From assembly GCF_001583415.1 (NCBI RefSeq), contig NZ_CP014475.1, positions 4,216,001 through 4,280,000 of the forward strand: a stretch of DNA of 64,000 nucleotides. The letters run 5' to 3'. Position 1 is the first letter of the stretch. Each line of letters begins with the position of its first letter. A program made the position numbers and the translations under genes. Source of the stretch: Mycolicibacterium phlei (GTDB lineage Bacteria > Actinomycetota > Actinomycetes > Mycobacteriales > Mycobacteriaceae). The notes under the pieces are model-generated. The model ran no database searches and had not been told where the DNA came from. It saw nothing but the letters and a program-made list of their open reading frames with translations. Shown here piece after piece: positions 42,784-51,246 of the stretch.

Positions 42784-43919
42784 CGGTGGACGCACGGGTC
42801 ATCACGACCGATCTGACCGACGACGAGTTCCGCGCGGTGTTGCGGAAGTGGTTCGCCGACAACCCGGCCCCGGAGTTGCCGGAGCTGCACCACATCGGCG
42901 ACGACGCGGACGCGGAGTATCTCGCCGCGCAACGGCAGTGGCAGAAGAAGCTGGCGCAGGCCGGTCTGGCGGGGATCGCGTGGCCGGTGGAGTACGGTGG
43001 CCAGGGCGCGTCACCGGTGCGGCAGTTGATCTTCCATGAGGAGCATCAGCGCACGGGGGGCCGCGGGGGTGAGCCGTTCTTCGTCGGGCTCGCGCATGCC
43101 GGTCCGACCATCATCGCCGAGGGCACCGACGAGCAGCGGCGACGCTGGCTGCCCGGCATCCTCACCGGGGATCTGCTGTTCGCGCAGTGCTTCTCGGAAC
43201 CCGGGGCCGGTTCGGACCTGGCGTCGCTGAGCACCCGCGCCGTGCTCGACGGCGACCACCTGGTGGTGAGCGGTCAGAAGATCTGGAACACCCGGGCCCA
43301 GCACGCCGACCTGTGTGAACTGCTGGTGCGCACCGATCCGGACGACCGTTACGGCGGGCTGACGTACCTCATCGCGGACATGCGCACGCCCGGTATCACG
43401 GTCCGGCCGATCACCGCGATCACCGGCAGGCCGGAGTTCTGCGAGGTGTACTTCGACGAGGCCCGGATCCCGGTCGACAACGTCCTGGGCCGGATCGGCG
43501 ACGGCTGGAAGGTAGCGACCACCACGCTGCTGTTCGAGCGCAGCACCGCGTTCGCGGCCACGATCATCGGTCTGCAGCGCGTTCTGGCCGCTCTCGCCGA
43601 GAAACACCGCGGTGACGCCGTGTTGTCGCACCGGATCCGCGAACTCCGTGACGACGCCAACGCCGCCCGCGCCCTGCTGTACAAGGGGGTGTCCGAACAA
43701 CACGAGGGCGGCGAGCCGGGGCCGGCGAGCGGGGCGCTCAAGCTCATCGCCACCGAACTCAACCACGCTGTCCGCCGCACCGCGCTGCTCGCCGGTGAAC
43801 CCGATGCGGAGAAGTACTTCGAGTCCTTCGGCCTGCGCATCGGCGGTGGCACGTCGGAGATCCAGCGCAACATCCTCGCCGAGCGGGTGCTCGGGCTGCC
43901 AAAGGAGCCCCGGCGATGA
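42780..43919 (+). CDS. Acyl-CoA dehydrogenase
   Basis: A 379-residue enzyme with CFSEPGAGSDLASLSTRAV (about 138-156), SGQKIWNTRAQHADLCELL and the end GGGTSEIQRNILAERVLGLPKE. It has all FAD-binding features. Start GTG overlaps the FadD stop by 4 bp and its TGA overlaps the next FadE ATG by 4 bp, so two acyl-CoA dehydrogenases are produced in tandem. Heteromer formation with the next gene product is a fair inference. Confidence 0.93.
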   Translation: MTVDARVITTDLTDDEFRAVLRKWFADNPAPELPELHHIGDDADAEYLAAQRQWQKKLAQAGLAGIAWPVEYGGQGASPVRQLIFHEEHQRTGGRGGEPFFVGLAHAGPTIIAEGTDEQRRRWLPGILTGDLLFAQCFSEPGAGSDLASLSTRAVLDGDHLVVSGQKIWNTRAQHADLCELLVRTDPDDRYGGLTYLIADMRTPGITVRPITAITGRPEFCEVYFDEARIPVDNVLGRIGDGWKVATTTLLFERSTAFAATIIGLQRVLAALAEKHRGDAVLSHRIRELRDDANAARALLYKGVSEQHEGGEPGPASGALKLIATELNHAVRRTALLAGEPDAEKYFESFGLRIGGGTSEIQRNILAERVLGLPKEPRR

Positions 43920-45031
43920 CGACGGTCGACATGGAGGTCCTCGCGGAGGCGGAGGCATTCCTGGCCACCGAGGGGCCCGCCTTTCGTGCGGAGTTCGGTG
44001 ACCGGCAGGATTTCGAGGCCGCACGCGCCTGGCAGCGCCGCCTGGACCGTGGGGGCTGGGTCGGCTTGAACTGGCCCACCGAATACGGCGGGCGTGCACT
44101 GGATCTCGCCACCCAGGTCGCGGTGGAGACGGCGATCGGCGAGGTCGGGGCACCGCAGATCGCGGGTTTCATCGGGGTCAACACCGTCGCCGCCGCGCTG
44201 ATGCGGTGGGGAACCGCCGAGCAGAAGGCCTTTCTCCCGGGTATCCGCAGCGCGGATCTCATCTTCTGCCAGGGCTTCTCCGAGCCCGGCGCGGGCAGCG
44301 ACCTCGCCAGCCTGCGCACCCGGGCGCAGAAGACCGACGAGGGGTTCATCCTCACCGGCCAGAAGATCTGGACGTCCCACGGCGCCGACGGCGACCAGTG
44401 CCTGGTGCTGGCCCGGACCACGCCGATCGCCGACGGCACCCGCTCGCACAAGGGACTGTCGCTGCTTCTCGTGCCGTTGGATCTGCCCGGCGTCACCGTC
44501 GCGCCGATCCGTCAACTCAACGGCGGCCGGGAGTTCTGTGAGGTGTTCTTCGATGATGTCCGGCTGCCGTCCTCGGCCCTGGTCGGGCCGCTCGACGACG
44601 GGTGGCGCGCCGCGATGAGCACACTGGCCCACGAACGGGCCGCCGCCATGCTGCTGTCCATGCGGACCAGGGCCACCGTCCGCACGGCGGTCCGGTCCAC
44701 GCTGGCAGACGCCCCGCCCGCACGGCGGGATGAGGTGCTGCAACTGTACGTGGACGCCGAGGTTCTCGGACTGCTCGCCGAACGGTCGATCGCGGAGATC
44801 GGCGCAGGGACGGTCGGACCGGCGCAGTCGGTGGTGAAGTTCGCGTGGAGCCTGGTGGACCAGAGGTACTCCGAGCTTCTCTTCGACCTGCACGGCCCGG
44901 CGGCCGCCGCGGGTCTGGCGCCGGCCGCGGCCGAGGCGTTGTTGTTCAGCCGCTCGAGCACCATCGCCGCCGGCACCACCGAGGTGATGCGCAACATCCT
45001 CGCCGAGCAGGTGCTGGGACTGCCGCGCTGA
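43916..45031 (+). CDS. Acyl-CoA dehydrogenase
   Basis: A 371-residue enzyme with GFSEPGAGSDLASLRTRAQKTD, TGQKIWTSHGADGDQCLVLART and the C-terminal SSTIAAGTTEVMRNILAEQVLGLPR. Unlike the minus-strand pair, both members of this tandem keep the EPGAGSD segment, so they may be two homomeric enzymes or a heteromer of two complete subunits. It is the middle gene of the plus-strand operon. Confidence 0.93.
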   Translation: MTTVDMEVLAEAEAFLATEGPAFRAEFGDRQDFEAARAWQRRLDRGGWVGLNWPTEYGGRALDLATQVAVETAIGEVGAPQIAGFIGVNTVAAALMRWGTAEQKAFLPGIRSADLIFCQGFSEPGAGSDLASLRTRAQKTDEGFILTGQKIWTSHGADGDQCLVLARTTPIADGTRSHKGLSLLLVPLDLPGVTVAPIRQLNGGREFCEVFFDDVRLPSSALVGPLDDGWRAAMSTLAHERAAAMLLSMRTRATVRTAVRSTLADAPPARRDEVLQLYVDAEVLGLLAERSIAEIGAGTVGPAQSVVKFAWSLVDQRYSELLFDLHGPAAAAGLAPAAAEALLFSRSSTIAAGTTEVMRNILAEQVLGLPR

Positions 45032-45057
45032 CAGGCGCGCAGACAAGGGAGTGAACC

Positions 45058-46551
45058 GTGAACATCGCACTACTGCTGGAGATGGCAGCGTCGGCCGATC
45101 CCGACCGGACCGCCGTCGTCAGCGGCGACATCCGTTGGACGGTCGGTGAACTCGCTGCCCGCGCCGACCGCGCTGCTGGTCTGATCGCGGCCTCGGGAGC
45201 CCGCCACCTCGTCTACGTCGGCACCGGCGGCGAGATGCAGCCACTGCTGATCTTCGCCGCCGCACGGGCCGCGGTGCCCTACACACCCATCAACTACCGC
45301 CTGTCGGCGGCGGCGATCGCCGAGTTGATCGCCCGCCTTCCGGATCCGTTGGTCGTGGTGGACGACCGCTACCGGGCCACGGTGAGCGGGTCTTCGCTCA
45401 TGGAGTCCGCCCGGTTCGTCGCCGCCGCGGAATCGGCCGAGCCGGTTGGCCGCGAAGCCGACGGCGAGGACACGGCGATAGTGTTGTTCACCTCCGGCAC
45501 GACGTCGGCGCCCAAGGCGGTGGAGCTCTCGCACGCCAACCTCACCAGCTACATCACCGGAACCGTCGAATTCTGTTCGGCTGAGCCACAGGACGCCGCG
45601 CTGATCTGTGTGCCGCCGTATCACATCGCCGGGGTGAACGCGGCGCTGTCGAACCTGTACGCGGGCAGGCGGATGGTGTATCTGCGCGAGTTCGACGCCG
45701 ACGCATGGGTCCGGCTCGCCGCCGCGGAGCGGGTCACCACCGCCACCGTGGTGCCGACGATGCTGGACCGCATCGTCGGTGTGCTGGAGCACCGGCCGAC
45801 CGGGCTGCCCGCGCTGCGCAACCTCGCCTACGGCGGGTCGAAGGTACCCCTGCCCCTGGTGCGCAGAGCGCTGCGGCTGCTGCCCGACGTCGGGTTCGTC
45901 AACGCCTACGGGCTCACCGAAACCAGTTCCACGGTCGCCGTTCTCACCCCCGAGGACCATCGCACGGCGCTGGCCGCCACCGACCCGGCGGTTGCCCGGC
46001 GGCTGGGCTCGGTGGGCCGGGCGGTGCCGGGCGTCGAACTGCAGATCCGCGGCCAGGACGGTCGCGTCCTCGGTCCCGGGGAGACGGGTGAGCTGTACGT
46101 GCGCGGTGCGCAGGTGTCGGGGCGCTACACCGGTCTGGGCAGCGTGCTCGACGACGACGGCTGGTTTCCGACGCGCGATGTCGCGTCCATGGACGAGGAC
46201 GGCTACCTGTACATCGCAGGCCGCTCCGACGACACGATCATCCGCGGCGGTGAGAACATCGCGCCCGCCGAAATCGAGGACGTCCTCGTCGAACACCCCG
46301 AGGTGCGCGAGGTCGCGGTGGTCGGGGTCGACGACGACCAGTGGGGCCAGGCCATCGTCGCGGTCGTGGTGCCGCAGCCCGGCACGTCGCCGCAGCCCGA
46401 GGAGCTGCGCAACTTCGTGCGCCGCACGCTGCGCGGGTCACGGACACCGGACCGTATCGTGTTCCGCGACAGCCTGCCGGTCACCCCGACCGGGAAGGTG
46501 CTGCGGCGCGAGATCCGCCTTGACGTCGCCGGTGAGCTCTGCGGAAGCTGA
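45058..46551 (+). CDS. Acyl-CoA synthetase (FadD-type)
   Basis: A 497-residue adenylate-forming enzyme. The P-loop reads LFTSGTTSAPKAVELSH, with Ser-Ala in place of the usual Gly-x before Pro-Lys, a minor variant. Other motifs are NAYGLTETSST, PTRDVASMDEDGYLYIAGR and the C-terminal TPTGKVLRREI Lys. In the second motif Arg-Asp replaces the usual Thr-Gly-Asp. Substrate unknown. GTG start, 26 bp after the FadE. The next FadD starts four bases after its stop. Confidence 0.92.
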   Translation: MNIALLLEMAASADPDRTAVVSGDIRWTVGELAARADRAAGLIAASGARHLVYVGTGGEMQPLLIFAAARAAVPYTPINYRLSAAAIAELIARLPDPLVVVDDRYRATVSGSSLMESARFVAAAESAEPVGREADGEDTAIVLFTSGTTSAPKAVELSHANLTSYITGTVEFCSAEPQDAALICVPPYHIAGVNAALSNLYAGRRMVYLREFDADAWVRLAAAERVTTATVVPTMLDRIVGVLEHRPTGLPALRNLAYGGSKVPLPLVRRALRLLPDVGFVNAYGLTETSSTVAVLTPEDHRTALAATDPAVARRLGSVGRAVPGVELQIRGQDGRVLGPGETGELYVRGAQVSGRYTGLGSVLDDDGWFPTRDVASMDEDGYLYIAGRSDDTIIRGGENIAPAEIEDVLVEHPEVREVAVVGVDDDQWGQAIVAVVVPQPGTSPQPEELRNFVRRTLRGSRTPDRIVFRDSLPVTPTGKVLRREIRLDVAGELCGS

Positions 46552-46555
46552 TCGG

Positions 46556-48094
46556 ATGCATCTGCGAGACCACCTCGACGCCGAGAACCCCGCGCTCGTG
46601 CTGTACCCGTCGGGGCTCACCCTCAGCTTCCGTGAGCTCGAGAACGCCGCCAATCGGCTGGCGCACTACTTCCGCGAGGCCGGACTCCGTGCGGGCGACA
46701 CCGTCGCGGTGATCATGGAGAACAGCCCGCACTTCATCGTCGCGATGTGGGCCGCCCGCCGCAGCGGTCTGTACTACGTGCTGGTGAACACCCACCTCAC
46801 CCCCGCCGAGGCGGCCTACATCCTCGACGACAGCGACGTGTCAGCGGTTTTCGCGTCGGCGCGGATGCGCGACCTCGCGCTGAGCGCGGTCTCACTGCTC
46901 ACCAGGGCCAATCCGGCGATCCGACTGCTCGCCGATGCCGACTCGAACACCCCAGCCGACGGGTGGACCCGCTACCCGGAGTGTGTCGACGGGCTGCCCA
47001 CCACTCCGATCGCCGACGAGACCGAAGGCGACCTTCTGCAGTACTCGTCGGGAACCACCGGTCGGCCGAAGGGAATCCGGCGGGAGCTGCGGCATGTGCG
47101 CCCCGAGCAGGCGCCCGTCGGGCTCGCGCCGCTGCTCGCGCTGCTGGGCGTGACGGCGGGATCGGTCTATCTCAGCCCCGCTCCGCTCTATCACACCGCA
47201 CCCGCGTTCTGGTCGATCTCGGTGCAGGCGCTGGGCGCGACCGCGGTGGTGATGGAGAAGTTCACCCCTGACGGCGCGCTGGAGGCGATCTCCCGCTACC
47301 GCGTCACCCACGGACAGTTCGTGCCGGCGATGTTCGTGCGGATGCTGAAACTCCCCGAACAACGACGCCTCTCCTACGACCTGTCCAGTCTGCAGCGGGT
47401 GGTACACGCCGCCGCGCCCTGTCCGCCCGACATCAAGCGGCAGATGATCGACTGGTGGGGCCCCATCGTCGACGAGTACTACTCCTCCTCCGAGGGAGCC
47501 GGGATCTCCTTCATCCGCGCCGAGGAGTGGCTGGAGCACCCCGGATCGGTGGGCCGGCCGCTGCTGGGTGTCCCGCACATCGTCGGTGAGGACGGCACGG
47601 AACTTCTTCCCGGACAGCCCGGCACCGTGTACTTCGAGGACGCCATGCAGTTCGAGTACCTCGGCGACGCCGCCAAGACCGCAGACGCGCGCAACGATCG
47701 CGGGTGGACCACCGTCGGCGACATCGGCTACCTCGACGAGGACGGCTACCTGTACCTGACCGACCGGCGCCACCACATGATCATCTCCGGCGGGGTGAAC
47801 ATCTATCCGCAGGAGGCCGAGAACATGCTGATCAGCCACCCGAAGGTGCTGGACGCCGCGGTGTTCGGCATTCCCGACGAGGAGATGGGGCAGTCGGTCA
47901 AGGCCGTTGTCCAGTTGGTCGAGCCGACCGACGACCCGGCCGCGGTGGAAGCCGAGCTGCTGGAATGGATTCGCGAACGTCTGGCTCACTACAAGTGCCC
48001 GCGCTCGATCTCGGTGGAGACCGAGCTGCCCCGCTCGGACACCGGCAAGCTCTTCAAGCACAAACTGGTCGAAAAGTACTCCGCCCGAACCTGA
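46556..48094 (+). CDS. Acyl-CoA synthetase (FadD-type)
   Basis: A 512-residue enzyme with YSSGTTGRPKGIRREL (about 159-174), YYSSSEGAGISF (about 306) and TTVGDIGYLDEDGYLYLTDR. The terminal motif is SDTGKLFKHKL with the catalytic Lys. Its N-terminus lacks an extended leader and starts directly with RDHLDAENPALVLYPSG. Two FadD genes in tandem suggest that different intermediates, or substrate and side-chain products, are re-activated in one pathway. It is followed by a small unknown gene 44 bp on. Confidence 0.92.
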   Translation: MHLRDHLDAENPALVLYPSGLTLSFRELENAANRLAHYFREAGLRAGDTVAVIMENSPHFIVAMWAARRSGLYYVLVNTHLTPAEAAYILDDSDVSAVFASARMRDLALSAVSLLTRANPAIRLLADADSNTPADGWTRYPECVDGLPTTPIADETEGDLLQYSSGTTGRPKGIRRELRHVRPEQAPVGLAPLLALLGVTAGSVYLSPAPLYHTAPAFWSISVQALGATAVVMEKFTPDGALEAISRYRVTHGQFVPAMFVRMLKLPEQRRLSYDLSSLQRVVHAAAPCPPDIKRQMIDWWGPIVDEYYSSSEGAGISFIRAEEWLEHPGSVGRPLLGVPHIVGEDGTELLPGQPGTVYFEDAMQFEYLGDAAKTADARNDRGWTTVGDIGYLDEDGYLYLTDRRHHMIISGGVNIYPQEAENMLISHPKVLDAAVFGIPDEEMGQSVKAVVQLVEPTDDPAAVEAELLEWIRERLAHYKCPRSISVETELPRSDTGKLFKHKLVEKYSART

Positions 48095-48138
48095 TCGACA
48101 CTCAGGCGGACCAACCCATCGATATCCGGAGAACAACC

Positions 48139-48441
48139 ATGCTCAAGAACGGCACCCGTCTGCGCAGCCAGGTGTGCGACACACAGGTCATCGTCGTGCG
48201 CGCCAGCGCGACACTGGACGATCTGCGCTGCGGCGGCGCGCCGATGATCCCGATCGGCGACGAACCGAGCGGCCAGGCGCAGCCGGATCCCGCACTGGCC
48301 GACGGCACGGTGATGGGCAAGCGCTATGTCGACGATGCCGGCGCCGAGGTCCTGGTGACCAAGGCGGGGACCGGCACCCTGACCGTCGGTTCAACACCGT
48401 TGGCGCTCAAGGAAGCCAAGCCACTGCCCGCCAGCGACTAG
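48139..48441 (+). CDS. Small protein of unknown family, 100 residues
   Basis: A 100-residue soluble protein starting MLKNGTRLRSQVCDTQVIVV. Two cysteines fall in VCDTQVIVVRA (C13) and LRCGGAPMIP (about C31), followed by a Gly/Pro-rich loop and a C-terminal beta-rich part (AEVLVTKAGTGTLTVGSTPL). I do not recognise a named domain. Being tightly placed between a FadD and an SDR, with its own ribosome site, it is probably an accessory of the same pathway. Possible roles are a carrier, a metal-binding or a subunit protein, but none is shown. Confidence 0.75.
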   Translation: MLKNGTRLRSQVCDTQVIVVRASATLDDLRCGGAPMIPIGDEPSGQAQPDPALADGTVMGKRYVDDAGAEVLVTKAGTGTLTVGSTPLALKEAKPLPASD

Positions 48442-48453
48442 GGAGGAGATCAG

Positions 48454-49233
48454 TTGAGCACTAATGTATTCGAGGGCGCATCGGCGATCGTCAGCGGCGG
48501 TGCGGGTGGCCTCGGCGCGGCGACCGTGCGTCGTCTGCACGCCGAAGGGCTGGCCGTGGTCATCGCCGACCTCGCCGAGGATCAGGGCAGAGCCCTCGCC
48601 GACGAGCTGGGCGATCGTGCGGCCTTCGCGCGCACCGATGTCACCGACGAGGACAGCGTGAACGCCGCACTCGACGCCGCTGCGGCGCTGGGCACCGTGC
48701 GGTACGCGGTGATCGCTCACGGTGGATTCGGTGTCACCGAACGCATCGTCGGCCGCGACGGCTCCCCCGCTGACTACCGTGGGTTCACCAGGACCATCGA
48801 CCTCTATCTCAACGGCACGTTCAACCTGCTGCGGCTGGCCTCGGCGCGGATCGCGAAGTCCGATCCGCTGCCCACCGGGGAACGTGGTGCCGTCGTGATG
48901 ACGGCGTCCATCGCCGGTTACGAGGGTCAGATCGGCCAGGCGTCGTACACGGCGGCCAAGGCCGGCGTCATCGGGCTCACTCTGGTGTCGGCCCGCGATC
49001 TGAGCTCGGTCGGTATCCGGGTCAACACCGTCGCGCCGGGCACCATGCGCACACCGATCATGGAATCCGTTGGCCAGGAACTGATCTCAAAGCTGACCTC
49101 GGCGGTCCCGTTCCCGAAGCGACTGGGTGAACCCGCCGAGTACGCCGACGCGGTGACCTTCCTGCTGGCCAACGGCTACGTCAACGGGGAGGTGCTGCGC
49201 CTCGACGGCGGCCAGCGGTTCGCGCCCCGTTAG
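48454..49233 (+). CDS. SDR, 3-hydroxyacyl-CoA dehydrogenase type II-like
   Basis: A 259-residue SDR with SGGAGGLGAATV (about 14-25), AHGGFG in place of NNAG (about 89), a TASIAGYEGQIGQ strand and YTAAKAG with Tyr and Lys (about 165-169). It ends in LRLDGGQRFAPR. It is a paralogue of the enzyme at 9825. The start is TTG 48454, with gggaggag five bases upstream. It probably oxidises the hydroxyacyl-CoA made by a hydratase of the divergent operon, and is last in the plus-strand operon. Confidence 0.9.
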   Translation: MSTNVFEGASAIVSGGAGGLGAATVRRLHAEGLAVVIADLAEDQGRALADELGDRAAFARTDVTDEDSVNAALDAAAALGTVRYAVIAHGGFGVTERIVGRDGSPADYRGFTRTIDLYLNGTFNLLRLASARIAKSDPLPTGERGAVVMTASIAGYEGQIGQASYTAAKAGVIGLTLVSARDLSSVGIRVNTVAPGTMRTPIMESVGQELISKLTSAVPFPKRLGEPAEYADAVTFLLANGYVNGEVLRLDGGQRFAPR

Positions 49234-49709
49234 GCCGCGGGGTCTCGACCGTCGTTCCAGTTCGCCAGCAGCGCACCGACTTCGGGATCCACCCGGGACC
49301 GCCAGCCCCGCAGCATCCGCGCGATGTACTCGGTGTCGGTGTACTCCCAGTGCTCGCAGATTCTGTCGTCGCGATACCGCAACAGGGTGATCCCGCTGTT
49401 GGTGAACGGATCCCCGCGGAACGTGGTGCTCCGCGACCGCCACCACCACAGCAGTCGCTCCTCATCGAGGATCCAGAAGTGCGACTCCCAGAACTGCGGC
49501 GGTTCGGCGAACAGCTTCGATGCCGCCTGCAGGCACGCGATGAGCCGATCGCGGCCCTCCATGTCGCCACCGAACGGCCAGTCGCTGCCCTGCCACCGCA
49601 GGATGACGTCGTCGTCGTAGAGGTCGAGGTAGGCCGCGGACCTGTCCTCATCGGACAGGCCGCTGTCGGGTGCGACCAGGCTCTTCAGTCGCTCGAGGTT
49701 CGCCCGCAT
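49230..49709 (-). CDS. SnoaL/NTF2-like protein
   Basis: A 159-residue protein of the SnoaL/NTF2-like fold: an N-terminal helix (LERLKSLVAPDSGLSDEDRSA) and then strands with DDVILRWQG, WWWRSRSTTF and ICEHWEYTDT. Such proteins are isomerases, cyclases, dehydratases or subunits thereof; no catalytic residue can be assigned. The frame is open further upstream; I chose ATG 49709, with gagga ten bases ahead, over GTG 49718. It converges with the SDR, overlapping stops by 4 bp. Confidence 0.8.
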   Translation of the reverse strand: MRANLERLKSLVAPDSGLSDEDRSAAYLDLYDDDVILRWQGSDWPFGGDMEGRDRLIACLQAASKLFAEPPQFWESHFWILDEERLLWWWRSRSTTFRGDPFTNSGITLLRYRDDRICEHWEYTDTEYIARMLRGWRSRVDPEVGALLANWNDGRDPAA

Positions 49710-49829
49710 GTCGTTCACGTCCTCACAATTAGCCGCTGCGCGGCCCGTGTGGCAGATCCACAGCGCAAACACCGTTTTCACGCCGCCGACCGCCTGCTGC
49801 GTACGGCCGGCGATCAGTACCATCGCGGC

Positions 49830-50228
49830 ATGCGGATCGCGGCCTTCGTACTGGCTTCCGTCCTGTCCTGCTCGATCGTCACCACCGGTCAGGCCGCCGC
49901 GGACCCCGCCGACATGTGTTCTTTCAGCGTCACACCGCCGCAGCTGCACCATGGTCCTGGTGGCACGGTGATGGCGGTGACCACCCTGACGGTCGACTCC
50001 TGCCCGGGCACCTGGCAGCCGACCAAGTCATCGGTGTGCATCGCCCCGGCCGGTGCCGGCGGCACCTGTACTCACGTCTACGGGTGGGGTCCGGGACGCG
50101 CTGCTGTCCCGCTGACCGCCGCCGACGGTCGCTACGAGGCGACAGGGCGAGGGTGCGCCCGCCTCGATCTCATCGTCGAGGAGTGCGTTCCCGTCGCACC
50201 CGCCCACGCGACGCTCCCCCTCGGCTGA
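49830..50228 (+). CDS. Small secreted protein, cysteine-containing
   Basis: A 132-residue protein with a signal peptide (residues 1-25, MRIAAFVLASVLSCSIVTTGQAAADP, cleaved after AAA). The mature part of about 107 residues has six Cys, probably disulfide-paired (MCSFSV, DSCPGTW, VCIAP, TCTHV, RGCAR, EECVP). No domain recognised. It lies upstream of the mce operon on the same strand, 250 bp away and with its own start, so co-transcription is uncertain. Confidence 0.72.
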   Translation: MRIAAFVLASVLSCSIVTTGQAAADPADMCSFSVTPPQLHHGPGGTVMAVTTLTVDSCPGTWQPTKSSVCIAPAGAGGTCTHVYGWGPGRAAVPLTAADGRYEATGRGCARLDLIVEECVPVAPAHATLPLG

Positions 50229-50348
50229 GCCGACAACCGCGTTCGCTGCGCCCCTTCTCGCGATGCCCGCCCGAGACAGGGTGGGGTCGTTGTGTTCCCG
50301 TAACCCTCAAGCGCGAACGACGTTTTCATCGGCAGATCACCCGTTTCG

Positions 50349-50410
50349 TTGACTCCGCGTCGAGCGGATCGACATGATTCTGGTTAGCCAGACGCCGGTG
50401 TCCACACCGG
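50349..50410 (+). promoter_or_regulatory. Candidate mce promoter and operator
   Basis: A TTGACT box (50349-50354) is followed after 18 bp by CATGAT (50373-50378), a fair -35/-10 match. Seventeen bases further, ccggtgt-cc-acaccgg (50395-50410) is a perfect 7-2-7 palindrome placed where a repressor would block the start or early transcript. Both lie in the 252-bp gap before the YrbE gene. This gap holds no other gene I can support. Confidence 0.5.
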
Positions 50411-50452
50411 ATTTCGGATGGCACCGCCTCGGCCCGACGAACGGAGTGGCTC

Positions 50453-50476
50453 ATGTCTATCGGTGAGTGGGTATAG
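50453..50476 (+). CDS. Seven-residue leader ORF upstream of yrbE
   Basis: ATG 50453 has a cggag ribosome site at normal spacing and encodes MSIGEWV before TAG 50474-50476. It ends four bases before the likely GTG of the YrbE gene, in another frame. It may couple translation, or be chance. Confidence 0.3.
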   Translation: MSIGEWV

Positions 50477-50480
50477 CGAC

Positions 50481-51245
50481 GTGACCACCACAACCCCGGC
50501 GATCAAGCCGATCAAGGAGATCGGCGGGTTCTTCGCCATGTCCCTCGACGCGATGGTGGCCGCGCTTGCGCCGCCGTTCGCGTTCCGCGAATTCGTCTTG
50601 CAGACATGGTTTGTCGCACGCGTCTCGCTGCTGCCGACGATGATGTTGTCCATCCCGTTCTGCACCCTGGTGGTGTTCATGGCGAACATCATGCTGGGCG
50701 AGATCGGCGCATCCGACGCCTCCGGTACCGGCGCGGCGATGGCGTGCGTCAACCAGATCGGCCCGATCGTCACCGTCGTGGTGGTGGCCGGAGCCGGCGC
50801 CACCGCGATGTGCGCCGACCTGGGCGCTCGGACCATCCGCGAGGAGCTCGACGCGATGCGCGTCATGGGCATCGACCCGATCCAGCGGCTGGTCGTTCCG
50901 CGGGTGCTCGCCGCGACCCTGGTCGCGCTGCTGCTCAACGGGGTCGTGACGATCGTCGGCCTGATGGGGTCGTTCTTCTTCTCCGTCTATGTCCAGCATG
51001 TCGCGCCCGGCGCATTCGTCGCCGGCCTCACCCTGCTGGTGGGGCTGCCCGAAATCGTCATCGCCACGGTCAAAGCACTGCTCTTCGGGTTCGCCGCGGG
51101 ACTGATCGCCTGCTACAAGGGCATGACGGTCGGCGGCGGATCCCAGGGGGTGGGCACCGCGGTCAACGAGACGGTCGTGTACGCGTTCATGGCGCTGTTC
51201 GTGATCAACGTGCTCGTCACCGCCATCGGATTCCAGGTGAGCTGA
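50481..51245 (+). CDS. yrbEA: YrbE/MlaE-family permease A of the mce importer
   Basis: A 254-residue inner-membrane protein with five to six helices and the MlaE signature VVVAGAGATAMCADLGARTIREELDAMRVMGIDPIQRLVVPRVLA (about 105-150), the coupling segment that contacts the MceG ATPase. It is very like YrbE4A by eye and in length. The start could be GTG 50463 or ATG 50418 upstream; 50481 gives the family length. First of eight genes running to 59742. Confidence 0.92.
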   Translation: MTTTTPAIKPIKEIGGFFAMSLDAMVAALAPPFAFREFVLQTWFVARVSLLPTMMLSIPFCTLVVFMANIMLGEIGASDASGTGAAMACVNQIGPIVTVVVVAGAGATAMCADLGARTIREELDAMRVMGIDPIQRLVVPRVLAATLVALLLNGVVTIVGLMGSFFFSVYVQHVAPGAFVAGLTLLVGLPEIVIATVKALLFGFAAGLIACYKGMTVGGGSQGVGTAVNETVVYAFMALFVINVLVTAIGFQVS

Positions 51246-51246
51246 C

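Noticed and set aside
45058..46551. FadD with altered P-loop as a pseudogene
   Set aside because: The frame is intact, the catalytic Lys motif is present and the neighbours are coupled, so Ser-Ala and Arg-Asp changes are more likely natural variants.
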